The notes below the pieces were generated by a model that made no database searches, was not told where the DNA came from, and saw nothing but the letters and a program-made list of their open reading frames with translations. Positions 34,781-43,419 of a stretch of 52,792 bases of DNA are shown in pieces. Position 1 is the stretch's first letter. Each line of letters opens with the position of its first letter. Source of the stretch: Bacteroidales bacterium (GTDB lineage: Bacteria > Bacteroidota > Bacteroidia > Bacteroidales > Tenuifilaceae); NCBI GenBank assembly GCA_011045955.1, contig DSBV01000107.1:1-52792 (forward strand). The letters run 5' to 3'. Position numbers and translations under genes: made by a program.

Positions 34781-37069
34781 ATGTTCAAAAAGATTTTGAT
34801 AGCAGTTTTTCTGGTAGTTGGCAATTTTTACTTATTTGCCAAAGAGTTGCCCCATAGGATTCTCATCATCAACTCTTACCATACAGGGTTAAGTTGGACC
34901 GATAGTTTGAACAAGGGGTTTATTAATGCAGTTAGAGGATTTGAGCGTCCGGTTGAGGTTTTTATCGAGAATCTTGACACTAAGCGGTTCCCAGAAAATT
35001 TGCATAGCAAAGATGCAAGAAACTACATCGTATCCCGAATTAAACAGATTAATCCAGCGCTCATTGCCTTAACTGACGACAATGCCGTTATTTTAATGGA
35101 ATCGCTCATAAAAGAGAACTTTGGGTTCGACACAATTCCTGTGGTTTTCATGGGTGTAAATCAGGAAAGGGCTTTCCCGAAAAACTTTACTGGGATACTT
35201 GAAGGGGTTGATATTAAAGCAAACTTCGAGTTTATAAAGCAACTTCAACCGAAAGTACAAAGGGTTTACTGTGTAACCGATGATACAACCACAGGCAAGG
35301 TTATTGGCGATAGGATAAACAACACCCTCATAAAGTATAATCCCGGTTTTGAGGTGCTAGTTTTAGGGAACTGTAGCTACTATGAGCTAATCGATACCCT
35401 TTCTACCTTAACCGAAAACGATGCCATTCTTTTCTTGCTTTTCAACAGAGATAGCAGAGGTAATTATTTTTCCTATGAGGCTATTTTGGATTCATTACGC
35501 AGGAGTGTTAAAGCCCCCATATACGGAACATGGTCGTTTTACCTAAACCATGGAATTGTTGGGGGAGCTATAATATCGGGTTGCCATCATGGGATGCGTT
35601 CAGGAGAACTGGCAAACCTCCTGCTTAAAGGGGTTTCGCCAAAAACCATTGCCCCCGCTGATGGACCATTTGATTTTATTGTTGACTATATGCAGCTTGC
35701 AAGGTATTCCATTTCGGAAAAATCTTTACCCGAGGGAATACTTCTGATAAATAAAGAACAAAGCTTTATTCCTTTAAGCCGGGGTACAATTCTTGTATTA
35801 GCAGCTATTGCTCTTTTGCTAGTTATGCTATTAATTTTTATGGGTGTTTACAGCCGCATGAGGAACAAGGCTCTAAGGTTGCAAAAGTACTACAACACAT
35901 TGCTGGAGCAACAGAACCAGGAGGTTGAAAACAGCTTAAGACTTGTAGAGGAGGCAAATGAGCTAAAGAGCGCTTTCCTGGCCAACATGAGCCATGAAAT
36001 TCGTACCCCCATGAACGCCATTGTGGGTTTTTCAAAGCTGGTAAAGGAATCATCAGTACTAAGCCCTGAAGAGGTAAACGGTTATCTTGACATTATAGAG
36101 GAGAATGCGCAACGGTTAATGAGGCTTATTAACGATATCATCGATATTTCAAAGATTGACTCAAAGCAGCTTTCCATCTATAAACGTCCTGTCCAGCTTG
36201 GCCACCTATTTGCCAACTGCTATAGGGCTGCCGAGGTGGAACTCGATAGGGTGAACAAAAATAACATAGCTATTGAAATGTCGTTTCGTCCCACCGATGC
36301 CGCCCTTGAGGTAGTAACTGATCCCGATAGGCTTCAACAGGTAATCATGAACCTGCTGAATAATGCTATTAAATTTACAAACAGCGGACGAATTGTTTTA
36401 GGTTACAGCGTTATACACGATATACTGCGGGTTAGCGTTGAGGACACAGGCATTGGAATTGACCCGCAACACCTTGGGGCGGTTTTTGAGCGTTTTAGGC
36501 AAATCGACGGAACGCTGAACAGGGAGTATGGAGGATCTGGTTTAGGTCTGTCAATCTGCAAGGGAATAGTTGAGGCTATGGGAGGCAGGATTGGAGTGGA
36601 CTCAAGGCCAGAGGTAGGATCAACCTTCTGGTTCGAAATACCCATAAGCTTAGCCTCACCAGGGCAGCTCGTGGAGGTGCCTGTAAAAGCATCAAAATCG
36701 AAATTGAAAAATAAGGTTCTGCTAATTGTTGAGGATAATGAACCCTCAGATCTGCTTTTAAGGCAGATGCTCAAGGGTACAGGTGCAGTACTGCTCCAGG
36801 CTGCTACTGGCAAAGAGGTTGCAACAATTCTGGACGACAAGGTTAAAATTGATATTGCGCTGGTTGATGTTTACCTACCCGATATGTCGGGTTACGAGGT
36901 GGTATCAAGGATTAAGCATGCCCAGCCCCATGTTAAGGTGATAGCGCAAACCGCAAATGCCATGGATACCGATAGGCAAAAATCCATAGATGCGGGTTGC
37001 GACGATCATATCACTAAACCAATTGATAAAGAAAAGCTTATTGAATTACTGTCCCGACTGCTTTCGTAA
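34781..37069 (+). CDS. Hybrid sensor histidine kinase with ABC-substrate-binding-like sensor
   Basis: A 762-residue membrane kinase. The signal peptide (residues 1-20) is followed by a periplasmic domain (about 24-315) of the ABC_sub_bind type (HRILIINSYHTG; PVVFMGVNQE; GIVGGAIISGCHHG). One membrane segment spans about 336-355, then a coiled coil and HisKA with H405 (NMSHEIRTPMNAI). An HATPase domain follows (NLLNNAIKFT, DTGIGID, GGSGLGLSI). A C-terminal receiver has phospho-acceptor D696 (LVDVYLPDMSG). All catalytic residues are intact. The ligand and partner are not encoded nearby. The ATG at 34781 gives the signal peptide; a TTG at 34751 is less likely. Confidence 0.93.
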   Translation: MFKKILIAVFLVVGNFYLFAKELPHRILIINSYHTGLSWTDSLNKGFINAVRGFERPVEVFIENLDTKRFPENLHSKDARNYIVSRIKQINPALIALTDDNAVILMESLIKENFGFDTIPVVFMGVNQERAFPKNFTGILEGVDIKANFEFIKQLQPKVQRVYCVTDDTTTGKVIGDRINNTLIKYNPGFEVLVLGNCSYYELIDTLSTLTENDAILFLLFNRDSRGNYFSYEAILDSLRRSVKAPIYGTWSFYLNHGIVGGAIISGCHHGMRSGELANLLLKGVSPKTIAPADGPFDFIVDYMQLARYSISEKSLPEGILLINKEQSFIPLSRGTILVLAAIALLLVMLLIFMGVYSRMRNKALRLQKYYNTLLEQQNQEVENSLRLVEEANELKSAFLANMSHEIRTPMNAIVGFSKLVKESSVLSPEEVNGYLDIIEENAQRLMRLINDIIDISKIDSKQLSIYKRPVQLGHLFANCYRAAEVELDRVNKNNIAIEMSFRPTDAALEVVTDPDRLQQVIMNLLNNAIKFTNSGRIVLGYSVIHDILRVSVEDTGIGIDPQHLGAVFERFRQIDGTLNREYGGSGLGLSICKGIVEAMGGRIGVDSRPEVGSTFWFEIPISLASPGQLVEVPVKASKSKLKNKVLLIVEDNEPSDLLLRQMLKGTGAVLLQAATGKEVATILDDKVKIDIALVDVYLPDMSGYEVVSRIKHAQPHVKVIAQTANAMDTDRQKSIDAGCDDHITKPIDKEKLIELLSRLLS

Positions 37070-37074
37070 AATAG

Positions 37075-37983
37075 CTAAAGGAAGAATATTGCAACACCCA
37101 CCACTGTAACTATTGCACCAATTAGTTCCTTTACCGTAATTTTCTCCTTGAATACAATTATAGCCGGAGCGATGATTAGAACGGGAACAATGGACATCAG
37201 AGCCGATGCAACCCCTGTTGAGGTATATTTTACTGCTAATAGCGAAAACGAAACACCCAGAAAAGGCCCAAAGAATGAACCAACCAGCAGCCTCTTCATG
37301 GCTTTACCGTTATGCACAGCTTCAATTAGGCTACGCCATTTGTTGGAAAGGGTAAAAAAGATCATGAATCCTGCTATTCCGGTTATAACCCGGATTTGTA
37401 CTGAGGGGATAACATCATAACCATCCATGCCGTACTTGCTTAGTACTAAGCCTCCGGCTTGCCCCAATGCTCCTCCAAATGCCAGCAGAATACCAGTTAT
37501 GGGATATGTGAATCTCATACGTTTGCCGTTCCCGTTTTCATCGGGCGCTTGCCGTTCCAGCACAACAAGTACAATACCAGCCAAAACCACAGCCATGGCT
37601 ATGGCCTGCTTTAGCGTTAGGGTTTCGTCCATGGTTAGCCAACCAATAATTGCTGCCATGGGAGGCGCTAACGACATTATAAGCATGGAGATACGGGAGC
37701 CAATAACAACGTACGACTGAAAAAGGAACAGGTCGCCCAGAACAAATCCAACCAAACCCGAAAGCGATAGCCAAATCCATTGATGCGCACCAGCATCAAC
37801 TGGGAATGCCTTCCCGCGGCTAATTAAGGCATACACCGAAAGGAATATAAAGGCAGTTCCTAGCCGTAAAAGATTAACCGATAGCGAACCCACCTTTCGA
37901 CTTGCCGATTCAAAGGCTAATGCGGTTACTGTCCAAAACACAGCAGTGAGCAATGCGGCAAGTTCGCCGTAGTATTGTTCCAT
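37075..37983 (-). CDS. EamA/DMT-family transporter
   Basis: A 302-residue inner-membrane protein with ten hydrophobic segments and two EamA repeats, the drug/metabolite transporter layout. The repeats start near residues 5 and 155. The substrate cannot be inferred. The C-terminus stops six bases from the convergent kinase gene. The upstream spacer (37984-38271) holds copy 2 of the 167-bp hairpin element and the rpsT terminator. Confidence 0.9.
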   Translation of the reverse strand: MEQYYGELAALLTAVFWTVTALAFESASRKVGSLSVNLLRLGTAFIFLSVYALISRGKAFPVDAGAHQWIWLSLSGLVGFVLGDLFLFQSYVVIGSRISMLIMSLAPPMAAIIGWLTMDETLTLKQAIAMAVVLAGIVLVVLERQAPDENGNGKRMRFTYPITGILLAFGGALGQAGGLVLSKYGMDGYDVIPSVQIRVITGIAGFMIFFTLSNKWRSLIEAVHNGKAMKRLLVGSFFGPFLGVSFSLLAVKYTSTGVASALMSIVPVLIIAPAIIVFKEKITVKELIGAIVTVVGVAIFFL

Positions 37984-38030
37984 AAAACACTTTTATAAAC
38001 TCCCCAATTGGAGTAAAAATGTATTGTAAG

Positions 38031-38197
38031 GTTTAACCGTGATTAGTCAATAGAAACACAAAAAATGTATACACACCTTGTTTTTATTAACTTATCGGAG
38101 GCAAACCCGACTTATCAAAATCTTTCATTCCGAAGTTTCGGAATGAATAGAATTTGTTACTCGATTCGTCAATTTTTTTTCAGTTTACGGATTTGGG
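38031..38197 (+). repeat. Paired 167-bp hairpin element, copy 2
   Basis: Partner of 16781-16947, in the same orientation. This copy has an extra perfect hairpin, cattccgaa/ttcggaatg with a two-base loop, at about 38127-38146. The homologous place in copy 1 pairs less well. The terminal hairpin is degraded here (attcgtcaa against tttacggat). It lies between the EamA gene start and the rpsT terminator. Confidence 0.8.
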
Positions 38198-38209
38198 TTT
38201 AATTCGTGG

Positions 38210-38248
38210 AAAAACAAATTGGGCTGTCCCTCTTTATGAGACAGCCCA
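38210..38248 (-). terminator. Terminator of the tRNA-Glu-rpsT unit
   Basis: A 9-bp stem tgggctgtc/gacagccca, followed on the minus strand by a T-rich run. It begins about 24 bases after the rpsT stop codon. Confidence 0.85.
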
Positions 38249-38271
38249 TATGTATATTGTGGGATAATTTA

Positions 38272-38523
38272 CTACAAAGCGTTAACGTGCTTTTGGATAG
38301 AACTCTTAAGGTTAGCAGCTTTGTTCTTGTGAATGATATTGCGCTTAGCTAACTTATCGAGCATAGCCGATACTTTTGGAAGCAATTCCATGGCGGCAGC
38401 CTTATCGGTTGTGTTACGTAAAGCCTTTAAGGCATTACGGGTTGTTTTTGCATAGTAACGATTGTGTTCCCTACGAGTCTCAGTTTGCCTGATTCTCTTT
38501 TCAGCTGATTTATGATTTGCCAT
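38272..38523 (-). CDS. rpsT: 30S ribosomal protein S20
   Basis: An 83-residue primary 16S rRNA-binding protein: [15 protein letters not shown] start, the basic [19 protein letters not shown] helix and the KNKAANLKS end are typical. The ATG at 38523 is certain; the longer open frame reads through the tRNA. It is transcribed just after tRNA-Glu, whose 3' end is 26 bases upstream. Confidence 0.97.
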   Translation of the reverse strand: MANHKSAEKRIRQTETRREHNRYYAKTTRNALKALRNTTDKAAAMELLPKVSAMLDKLAKRNIIHKNKAANLKSSIQKHVNAL

Positions 38524-38549
38524 CGCTAAAAAAGTATTTTCATGTTTAG

Positions 38550-38621
38550 TAGCCCGTAGGGGAATCGAACCCCTGTTACAAGGATGAAAACCTTGCGTCC
38601 TAACCCCTAGACGAACGGGCC
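38550..38621 (-). tRNA. tRNA-Glu (TTC anticodon)
   Basis: On the minus strand a full cloverleaf can be drawn. The acceptor stem is GGCCCGT/ACGGGCT (a G-U first pair), with discriminator A. The D arm is TCGTCTAGGGGTTAGGA. The anticodon stem CAAGG/CCTTG holds loop TTTTCAT with anticodon TTC. The T arm is AGGGG TTCGATT CCCCT. CCA is not encoded. It heads the rpsT transcript. Confidence 0.97.
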
Positions 38622-38663
38622 ATTGTTTACTTTGCAAAGAGCATTACCTCATGAAAGCGGGTG

Positions 38664-38694
38664 CAAAGGTAAATGATAAATTTTTTTCTGCAAA
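38664..38694 (-). promoter_or_regulatory. tRNA-Glu-rpsT promoter
   Basis: TTTG (38694-38691), exactly 19 bases, then TACCTTTG (38671-38664) on the minus strand. This is a perfect match to the Bacteroidota housekeeping promoter and the strongest in the window. Three near-identical tttttctgcaaaa units lie across the -33 region (38681-38718). Confidence 0.85.
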
Positions 38695-38712
38695 ATTTTT
38701 TCTGCAAAATTT

Positions 38713-39186
38713 TTACTTAAAAGTGTATCGAATTGAAAATCCGGCATTAAACCAAATACCAGGTGATTCAATAACATTAAGAATTGGGAGAATGTCAAGA
38801 GCTAGGCAAATGGGAGCATCCTTAAAAATATATTCAAGGCCAATTACTCCGTCGGCACCAAGAAAAACTTTACTACCGTATTCGCTCTCAAACGGATTCT
38901 TTTTATCGGCATTGGCCGTGGCAAAATGGGCACCAAATCCGTAGTACCACTTTAAACCTGGCGCATCGGGTATAGGATTGTGAAGCTGATAAAGTCCGGT
39001 AATACCAATTCCTCCCCACCCAAACGACAGGACACCCTCAACTGCTGATTTCTGGGCAAAGAAATGTTTAACGGTAACTCCAGAGGGATAACCACCTCTA
39101 AGGCCAAGACCAGTTTTATAGTCCTGGGCATTTGCAGCTGAATAGGCTACAAAAACTGTAGTGAGAATAAAAAGTAATTTTTTCAT
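38713..39186 (-). CDS. Small outer membrane beta-barrel protein
   Basis: A 157-residue protein with a signal peptide (MKKLLFILTTVFVAYSAANAQ) and amphipathic strands rich in glycine and aromatics (GLGLRGGYPSGVTVKHF, WYYGFGAHFATA, FLGADGVIGLEYIF). It ends in a C-terminal phenylalanine-containing strand (FSIRYTFK), as in outer-membrane barrels. The function is unknown. It has its own -7 box and lies 50 bases from mpl. Confidence 0.8.
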   Translation of the reverse strand: MKKLLFILTTVFVAYSAANAQDYKTGLGLRGGYPSGVTVKHFFAQKSAVEGVLSFGWGGIGITGLYQLHNPIPDAPGLKWYYGFGAHFATANADKKNPFESEYGSKVFLGADGVIGLEYIFKDAPICLALDILPILNVIESPGIWFNAGFSIRYTFK

Positions 39187-39207
39187 ATAGTAGGCATTTA
39201 GTTAGTG

Positions 39208-39215
39208 CAAATATA
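39208..39215 (-). promoter_or_regulatory. -7 box of the small barrel gene
   Basis: TATATTTG on the minus strand, 21 bases before the start codon at 39186. The leader would be about 15 bases. Confidence 0.6.
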
Positions 39216-39236
39216 TTTATTTGACATTAAAAAGTG

Positions 39237-40601
39237 CTAGCGTTTAACAACCACATCAGCTAAATGTTGTAAATCGGCTCCTGCAAGATTGCCTGAAGTC
39301 ATTATCAACAGGTTGCTATTGCCCCAATTGTGCTGTAAAATAGTGTCCACAAGGTTGTTTGCATCAGTAAAAACAGCAGGATGGGGATCGCCAAATCCTT
39401 GAATTACATCATTTGAGTCAATTGGTGGCAATTTTTTCAATTCCAGGGCATGGGGATTGAAGAAAACGTATGCAACATCGGCACCCCTGAGCGTGCCATT
39501 ATACTGGCTTAAAAAATCTTTTGTCAGGCTGCTAAAGGTATGTAGTTCAAAGCATACCAACAGTTTTCGGGAAGGATATAACTCCTTAACAGCCTCAATG
39601 GTGGCTTTAAGTTTTGAAGGAGAATGGGCAAAATCCAAAAAAACACTAGTGCTTGCACTTTGTGCTAGTAGTTGCAATCGCTTAGAAGCTCCTTCGAAGG
39701 TTGCAATTGCATTGTAAAATTGTATTTCACTAACTCCAAGGGCAATGCAGGTAGCTTTAGCAGCCGATATGTTCTGCATATTGTGCTTCCCGAACACCTT
39801 TAATGGGATGCTTGTACCATTGAAATCAAGGCTCCAGATGCCGCTTGCTATACCATGTGGGTGGGTATGGTAGGGAATTCTTTTAATATCGTTCCGTTGG
39901 CTTTCTTCTACAACCCTACAAACCTCAGGGTCGTCGGCACAGTATATGACATTTCCCTTGGGCTCAATGCAATCAATAAACTTAGCAAATTGTTCCCGGT
40001 AGATGTTAAAAGTGGGAAAAACGTTAATATGATCCCATGAAATTCCCGATATAATTGCAATGTTTGGACGGTAAACATGAAATTTTGGTCGAGGATCGAT
40101 AGGGGAGGTAAGGTACTCATCGCCCTCAAAAACAGCAAATGGCGCATCATCAGAGAACGATACCATGTTTTCAAACCCCTTTAGTTGAGCACCAACCATG
40201 TAATCGAACTTGTAGTTGAGGTGTTTTAAAACGTGCATAATCATTGATGTGATGGTGGTTTTGCCGTGGCTTCCTCCCACTACAATTCTTGTTTTTTGCC
40301 TCGATTGCTCGTAAAGGTATTCGGGGTAGGAATAGATTTTTATGCCCAGTTCCTTTGCGCGAAGCAGTTCGGGGTTATCGGCTCGGGCATGCATGCCCAG
40401 CACAATGGCATCAATTTCAGGGGTTATAATGCCTGGGTTCCAACCCCGGTAGCTGGGTAAAAGATCGTGATGCTTGAGACGCGAGAGTGAGGGTTCAAAA
40501 ATCTCATCGTCCGAACCGGTTACGTGGTAACCTTTTAGCTTCATGGCTATGGCCAAGTTGTGCATTGCACTGCCGCCTATGGCAATAAAATGAACGCGCA
40601 T
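39237..40601 (-). CDS. mpl: UDP-N-acetylmuramate:L-alanyl-gamma-D-glutamyl-meso-diaminopimelate ligase
   Basis: A Mur-ligase family enzyme of 454 residues that rejoins recycled tripeptide to UDP-MurNAc. N-terminal VHFIAIGGSAMHNLA (UDP-binding), the ATP loop GGSHGKTTITSM (about residues 108-119), FEGDEYLTSP and ISWDHINVFPTF fit Mpl better than MurC. The C-terminal domain is complete. It lies 37 bases after the GH25 gene and is probably in one unit with it. Confidence 0.92.
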   Translation of the reverse strand: MRVHFIAIGGSAMHNLAIAMKLKGYHVTGSDDEIFEPSLSRLKHHDLLPSYRGWNPGIITPEIDAIVLGMHARADNPELLRAKELGIKIYSYPEYLYEQSRQKTRIVVGGSHGKTTITSMIMHVLKHLNYKFDYMVGAQLKGFENMVSFSDDAPFAVFEGDEYLTSPIDPRPKFHVYRPNIAIISGISWDHINVFPTFNIYREQFAKFIDCIEPKGNVIYCADDPEVCRVVEESQRNDIKRIPYHTHPHGIASGIWSLDFNGTSIPLKVFGKHNMQNISAAKATCIALGVSEIQFYNAIATFEGASKRLQLLAQSASTSVFLDFAHSPSKLKATIEAVKELYPSRKLLVCFELHTFSSLTKDFLSQYNGTLRGADVAYVFFNPHALELKKLPPIDSNDVIQGFGDPHPAVFTDANNLVDTILQHNWGNSNLLIMTSGNLAGADLQHLADVVVKR

Positions 40602-40638
40602 ACCAGTTTTTAGGGTTAAGGTTCTGGGAATATGTTAT

Positions 40639-41355
40639 CTACCGTTTCTTCCTGTTTAAGTAATTCTTCCATTCAATGGTATTGCCGTAAAACACGTTAA
40701 AATCAACTTTACCCTGAACTCCTTTTAGTCGCCCCTCGTGGTGGTACTGCCAAAAAGTCCATTGTTTATCTATTTTGGGGGTATGGTCGAAAGAGCATAT
40801 CCAGATATCGTGATCGGGAAAGGTTTCGCTAATGTACCATCTAAATGTATCCTTATTGGTGTAAATTAAAACTTTTTGCCCGGTGGCTTTTTCAACAAGT
40901 TCAACAAAGTCAACAAGGTCGGCAATTATTTGTTTGCGAGGCCTACGAACCACATTACCCCATTCCTCAACATCAATAACCGGAGGCAAATCGAGTTCAA
41001 GACCCTGTGTTGTTTTCAAAAAGTTTTGCGCCTGAGCAATCCCCCTGCGATTGAAGTTAAAAAAGTGGTAAGCTCCCACAGGGATTCCAACCTGCCTTGC
41101 TCGCTTAACGTTATCCCTAAACGATTTATCCTTAAGGGTTGCCCCCTCGCTAGCTTTGATAAAAGCAAAGTCAACCTTTTGCTCCTTTACTTTTTCCCAG
41201 TCAATTTTTCCGTTGTGAGCCGATACGTCGATACCCCAGATCAAGTAACGGTGATGAGGGTCGGAAATGAAACGAACAATAATCCATATGGCTAGGGAGC
41301 CTATGAACAAGGCAACAGGTAAAAGCCATTGATTATTTAGTTTTTTCTTATTCAT
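40639..41355 (-). CDS. Glycoside hydrolase family 25 lysozyme-like protein
   Basis: A 238-residue membrane-anchored muramidase. A single anchor spans about residues 10-30. The GH25 barrel starts WGIDVSAHNGKIDW, and the catalytic DVEEW motif, IYTNKDTF and the Q-Y-H segment near the end fit the family. It would cut the beta-1,4 MurNAc-GlcNAc bond in the periplasm. The ATG at 41355 is preferred because a TATATTTG box ends 11 bases upstream. mpl follows, giving a peptidoglycan breakdown-and-reuse pair. Confidence 0.92.
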   Translation of the reverse strand: MNKKKLNNQWLLPVALFIGSLAIWIIVRFISDPHHRYLIWGIDVSAHNGKIDWEKVKEQKVDFAFIKASEGATLKDKSFRDNVKRARQVGIPVGAYHFFNFNRRGIAQAQNFLKTTQGLELDLPPVIDVEEWGNVVRRPRKQIIADLVDFVELVEKATGQKVLIYTNKDTFRWYISETFPDHDIWICSFDHTPKIDKQWTFWQYHHEGRLKGVQGKVDFNVFYGNTIEWKNYLNRKKR

Positions 41356-41365
41356 AGCATTGGTG

Positions 41366-41373
41366 CAAATATA
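41366..41373 (-). promoter_or_regulatory. -7 box of the GH25-mpl unit
   Basis: TATATTTG on the minus strand, so close to the start codon (41355) that the leader is only a few bases. Confidence 0.6.
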
Positions 41374-41487
41374 TCGAATTGTTGCTAACTCCATGTGATG
41401 GTTGGATAGGATCAAACCTTAGAATCTAATGGCCAATGATTTCAATGTTAATTTTTTAAATTGATGTATCTTTAGAAAAATTTTCGT

Positions 41488-43419
41488 ATGAATGCCTATC
41501 GTATGGTTAAGGCAAGAGCTATTAGGGTTTCATTTTTATTGATTTTTTCATTTTCTACGCCCATTTTCATTACCGCACAGGATGATGTGTTAGAGGGTGT
41601 AAAATCTTCATCGCTTGAGGCTCTTGCAAAGATTCTTGAGCGACCCGATGACTCTGTAAAAGTGGTTGCCTTAAAGCTACTATGCTGGGAGAACCGAAAC
41701 AGCGATCCGGACAAAGTCATTGAGTACGGTCAAATGGCTGTTTCGCTTGCAAAATTGTTGAACCTTTAAATGGAATTATCCGATTCCTACAACCGTTTAG
41801 GGATAGCCTACCGTAACAAGGGGCGATACGCGCAGGCATTGGAGTGTTACTTCAATGGTTTAGAGGTCTCGCGCACATATGGTTTCGAAAAACATTTAGC
41901 TTTTCAGTATAATAACCTTGCCGACCTTTACAATCGGCTTGGATTATACAACCGCGCCAATGAGTTTGGTAACCGTGCCATGGAGTATGCAAAAAAGGTA
42001 AACGACGATTATACCCTTGCCTACATTTACAATATCAAGGGAACCATTAACAAGAATAAAAACGAACCCGACTACGCCCTTACCTGCTTTAAACACTCAT
42101 TGGAATTGCGAAAAAAAAATTGGATACAACCAGGGTATAGCAACATCGTATCTTAACATTGGGTCAATAGAACTACTAAAGGAGTAATACAGTAGTAGTA
42201 TGCACAGCATTCAAACTGCCATTGACTTGTATTCACCCAAAAACGATTTGCAAGGTTTAGCCGTTGCATACTTTTACAAGGGCCAACTATACAATAAATT
42301 ACACAAGTACGACGATGCTATCTTTTGCTTTGAAAAATGTTTAGGGAATAATGAGAGTTTTAAAAACCTAACCGTTTCGGGCGATTGTCATAACGGTTTA
42401 GCGTTGGCTTTTGCACAAAAAAACAGTTCGAAAAGGCATACTACCCTAGCAATCAAGCATTGGTTTTTAACGATAGCATTACCTTAAGCCAATTCGTTGA
42501 GCGTTTAACCCAGCTAACTGAGGCTTTAAAGTGCGAGGAAACGCCTAGTCTGCAAAAAGAACTGGAAAAGGCGCTTGCTGAACGCTTAGGTTTCCAGCGA
42601 AATATCATAAAACTTTACATTGCTATTATAATTCTTCTTGCTTTAATAGTTGGGCTTGTAATTTACTTCTACATTAAACGGGCAAAGGATATTAGGCTGC
42701 TACAGGCACAGCGCGATGAAATTAACATGCTTAACAGCACCAAGAATAGATTTTTCTCAATTCTTGCCCATGACCTAAAGAATCAGTTAACTTCCATTGT
42801 AATCATTGCCCAAATGATTAAAGACAAAAGCCTTGCCATTGGCGACGATGGATTGATTGAGTTTTCGAGGCGATTATACGCATTGGGTTTAACCACTAAC
42901 GATTTACTGGAAAATGTTCTTAGCTGAATAAAGTCGCAGGGTAAGCAGGTCTTAGCCCATAAGAGCAATATCGATTTAAAAGAGTTTATTGATAGGGTTA
43001 TTTTAACCCAAAAACCTGCAGCCGAAATTAAAAGTGTTGCTATAAGCAACAGGGTTGAACCCGGCACTAATATTTACGCTGATGCCGATATGCTGGGAAT
43101 GGTGATAAGAAATTTAATTTCAAATGCCATTAAGTTTTCCAGTCGTTGGGGGAAGGTTGATGTGTATGCTTTGCAAAAGGGCAATCAGGTTAAAATTTTC
43201 GTTACCGATTATGGAGTAGGTATGCCCAAAGAAACCACCGATAGGCTTTTTGATGCATTAGAATCAATGACACAACCCGGTACAATGAATGAGCAGGGTA
43301 GTGGGCTTGGTTTAATAATCTGCAAGCAGCTGGTAACCGATTTAGGCGGGCCGATTAAAGTAATCAGTAAACCTCAAAGGGGAAGCACATTTACGGTTAG
43401 TTTTCCAAATTTTAGTTAA
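41488..43419 (+). pseudogene. Broken TPR sensor histidine kinase
   Basis: The frame-corrected protein (about 640 residues) has a signal peptide, TPR repeats (residues about 90-330), a membrane segment (IIKLYIAIIILLALIVGLVIYFY), HisKA (FFSILAHDLKNQL) and an HATPase domain (NLISNAIKFS, DYGVGMP, GSGLGLIICKQL). Five lesions: TAA at 41767-41769 and 42185-42187, both where Lys is expected. One extra A is in the A9 run at 42111-42119. A frameshift lies in the A7 run at 42417-42423. A TGA at 42925-42927 replaces the Trp of LLENVLSW. It overlaps trkA by eight bases, tail to tail. Its intact relative would sense an unknown signal. Confidence 0.92.

Noticed and set aside
38681-38718. Tandem tttttctgcaaaa units as a regulatory repeat
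   Set aside because: Three short copies across the -33 region of the tRNA-Glu promoter are more simply explained as low-complexity sequence; nothing else supports a binding site.
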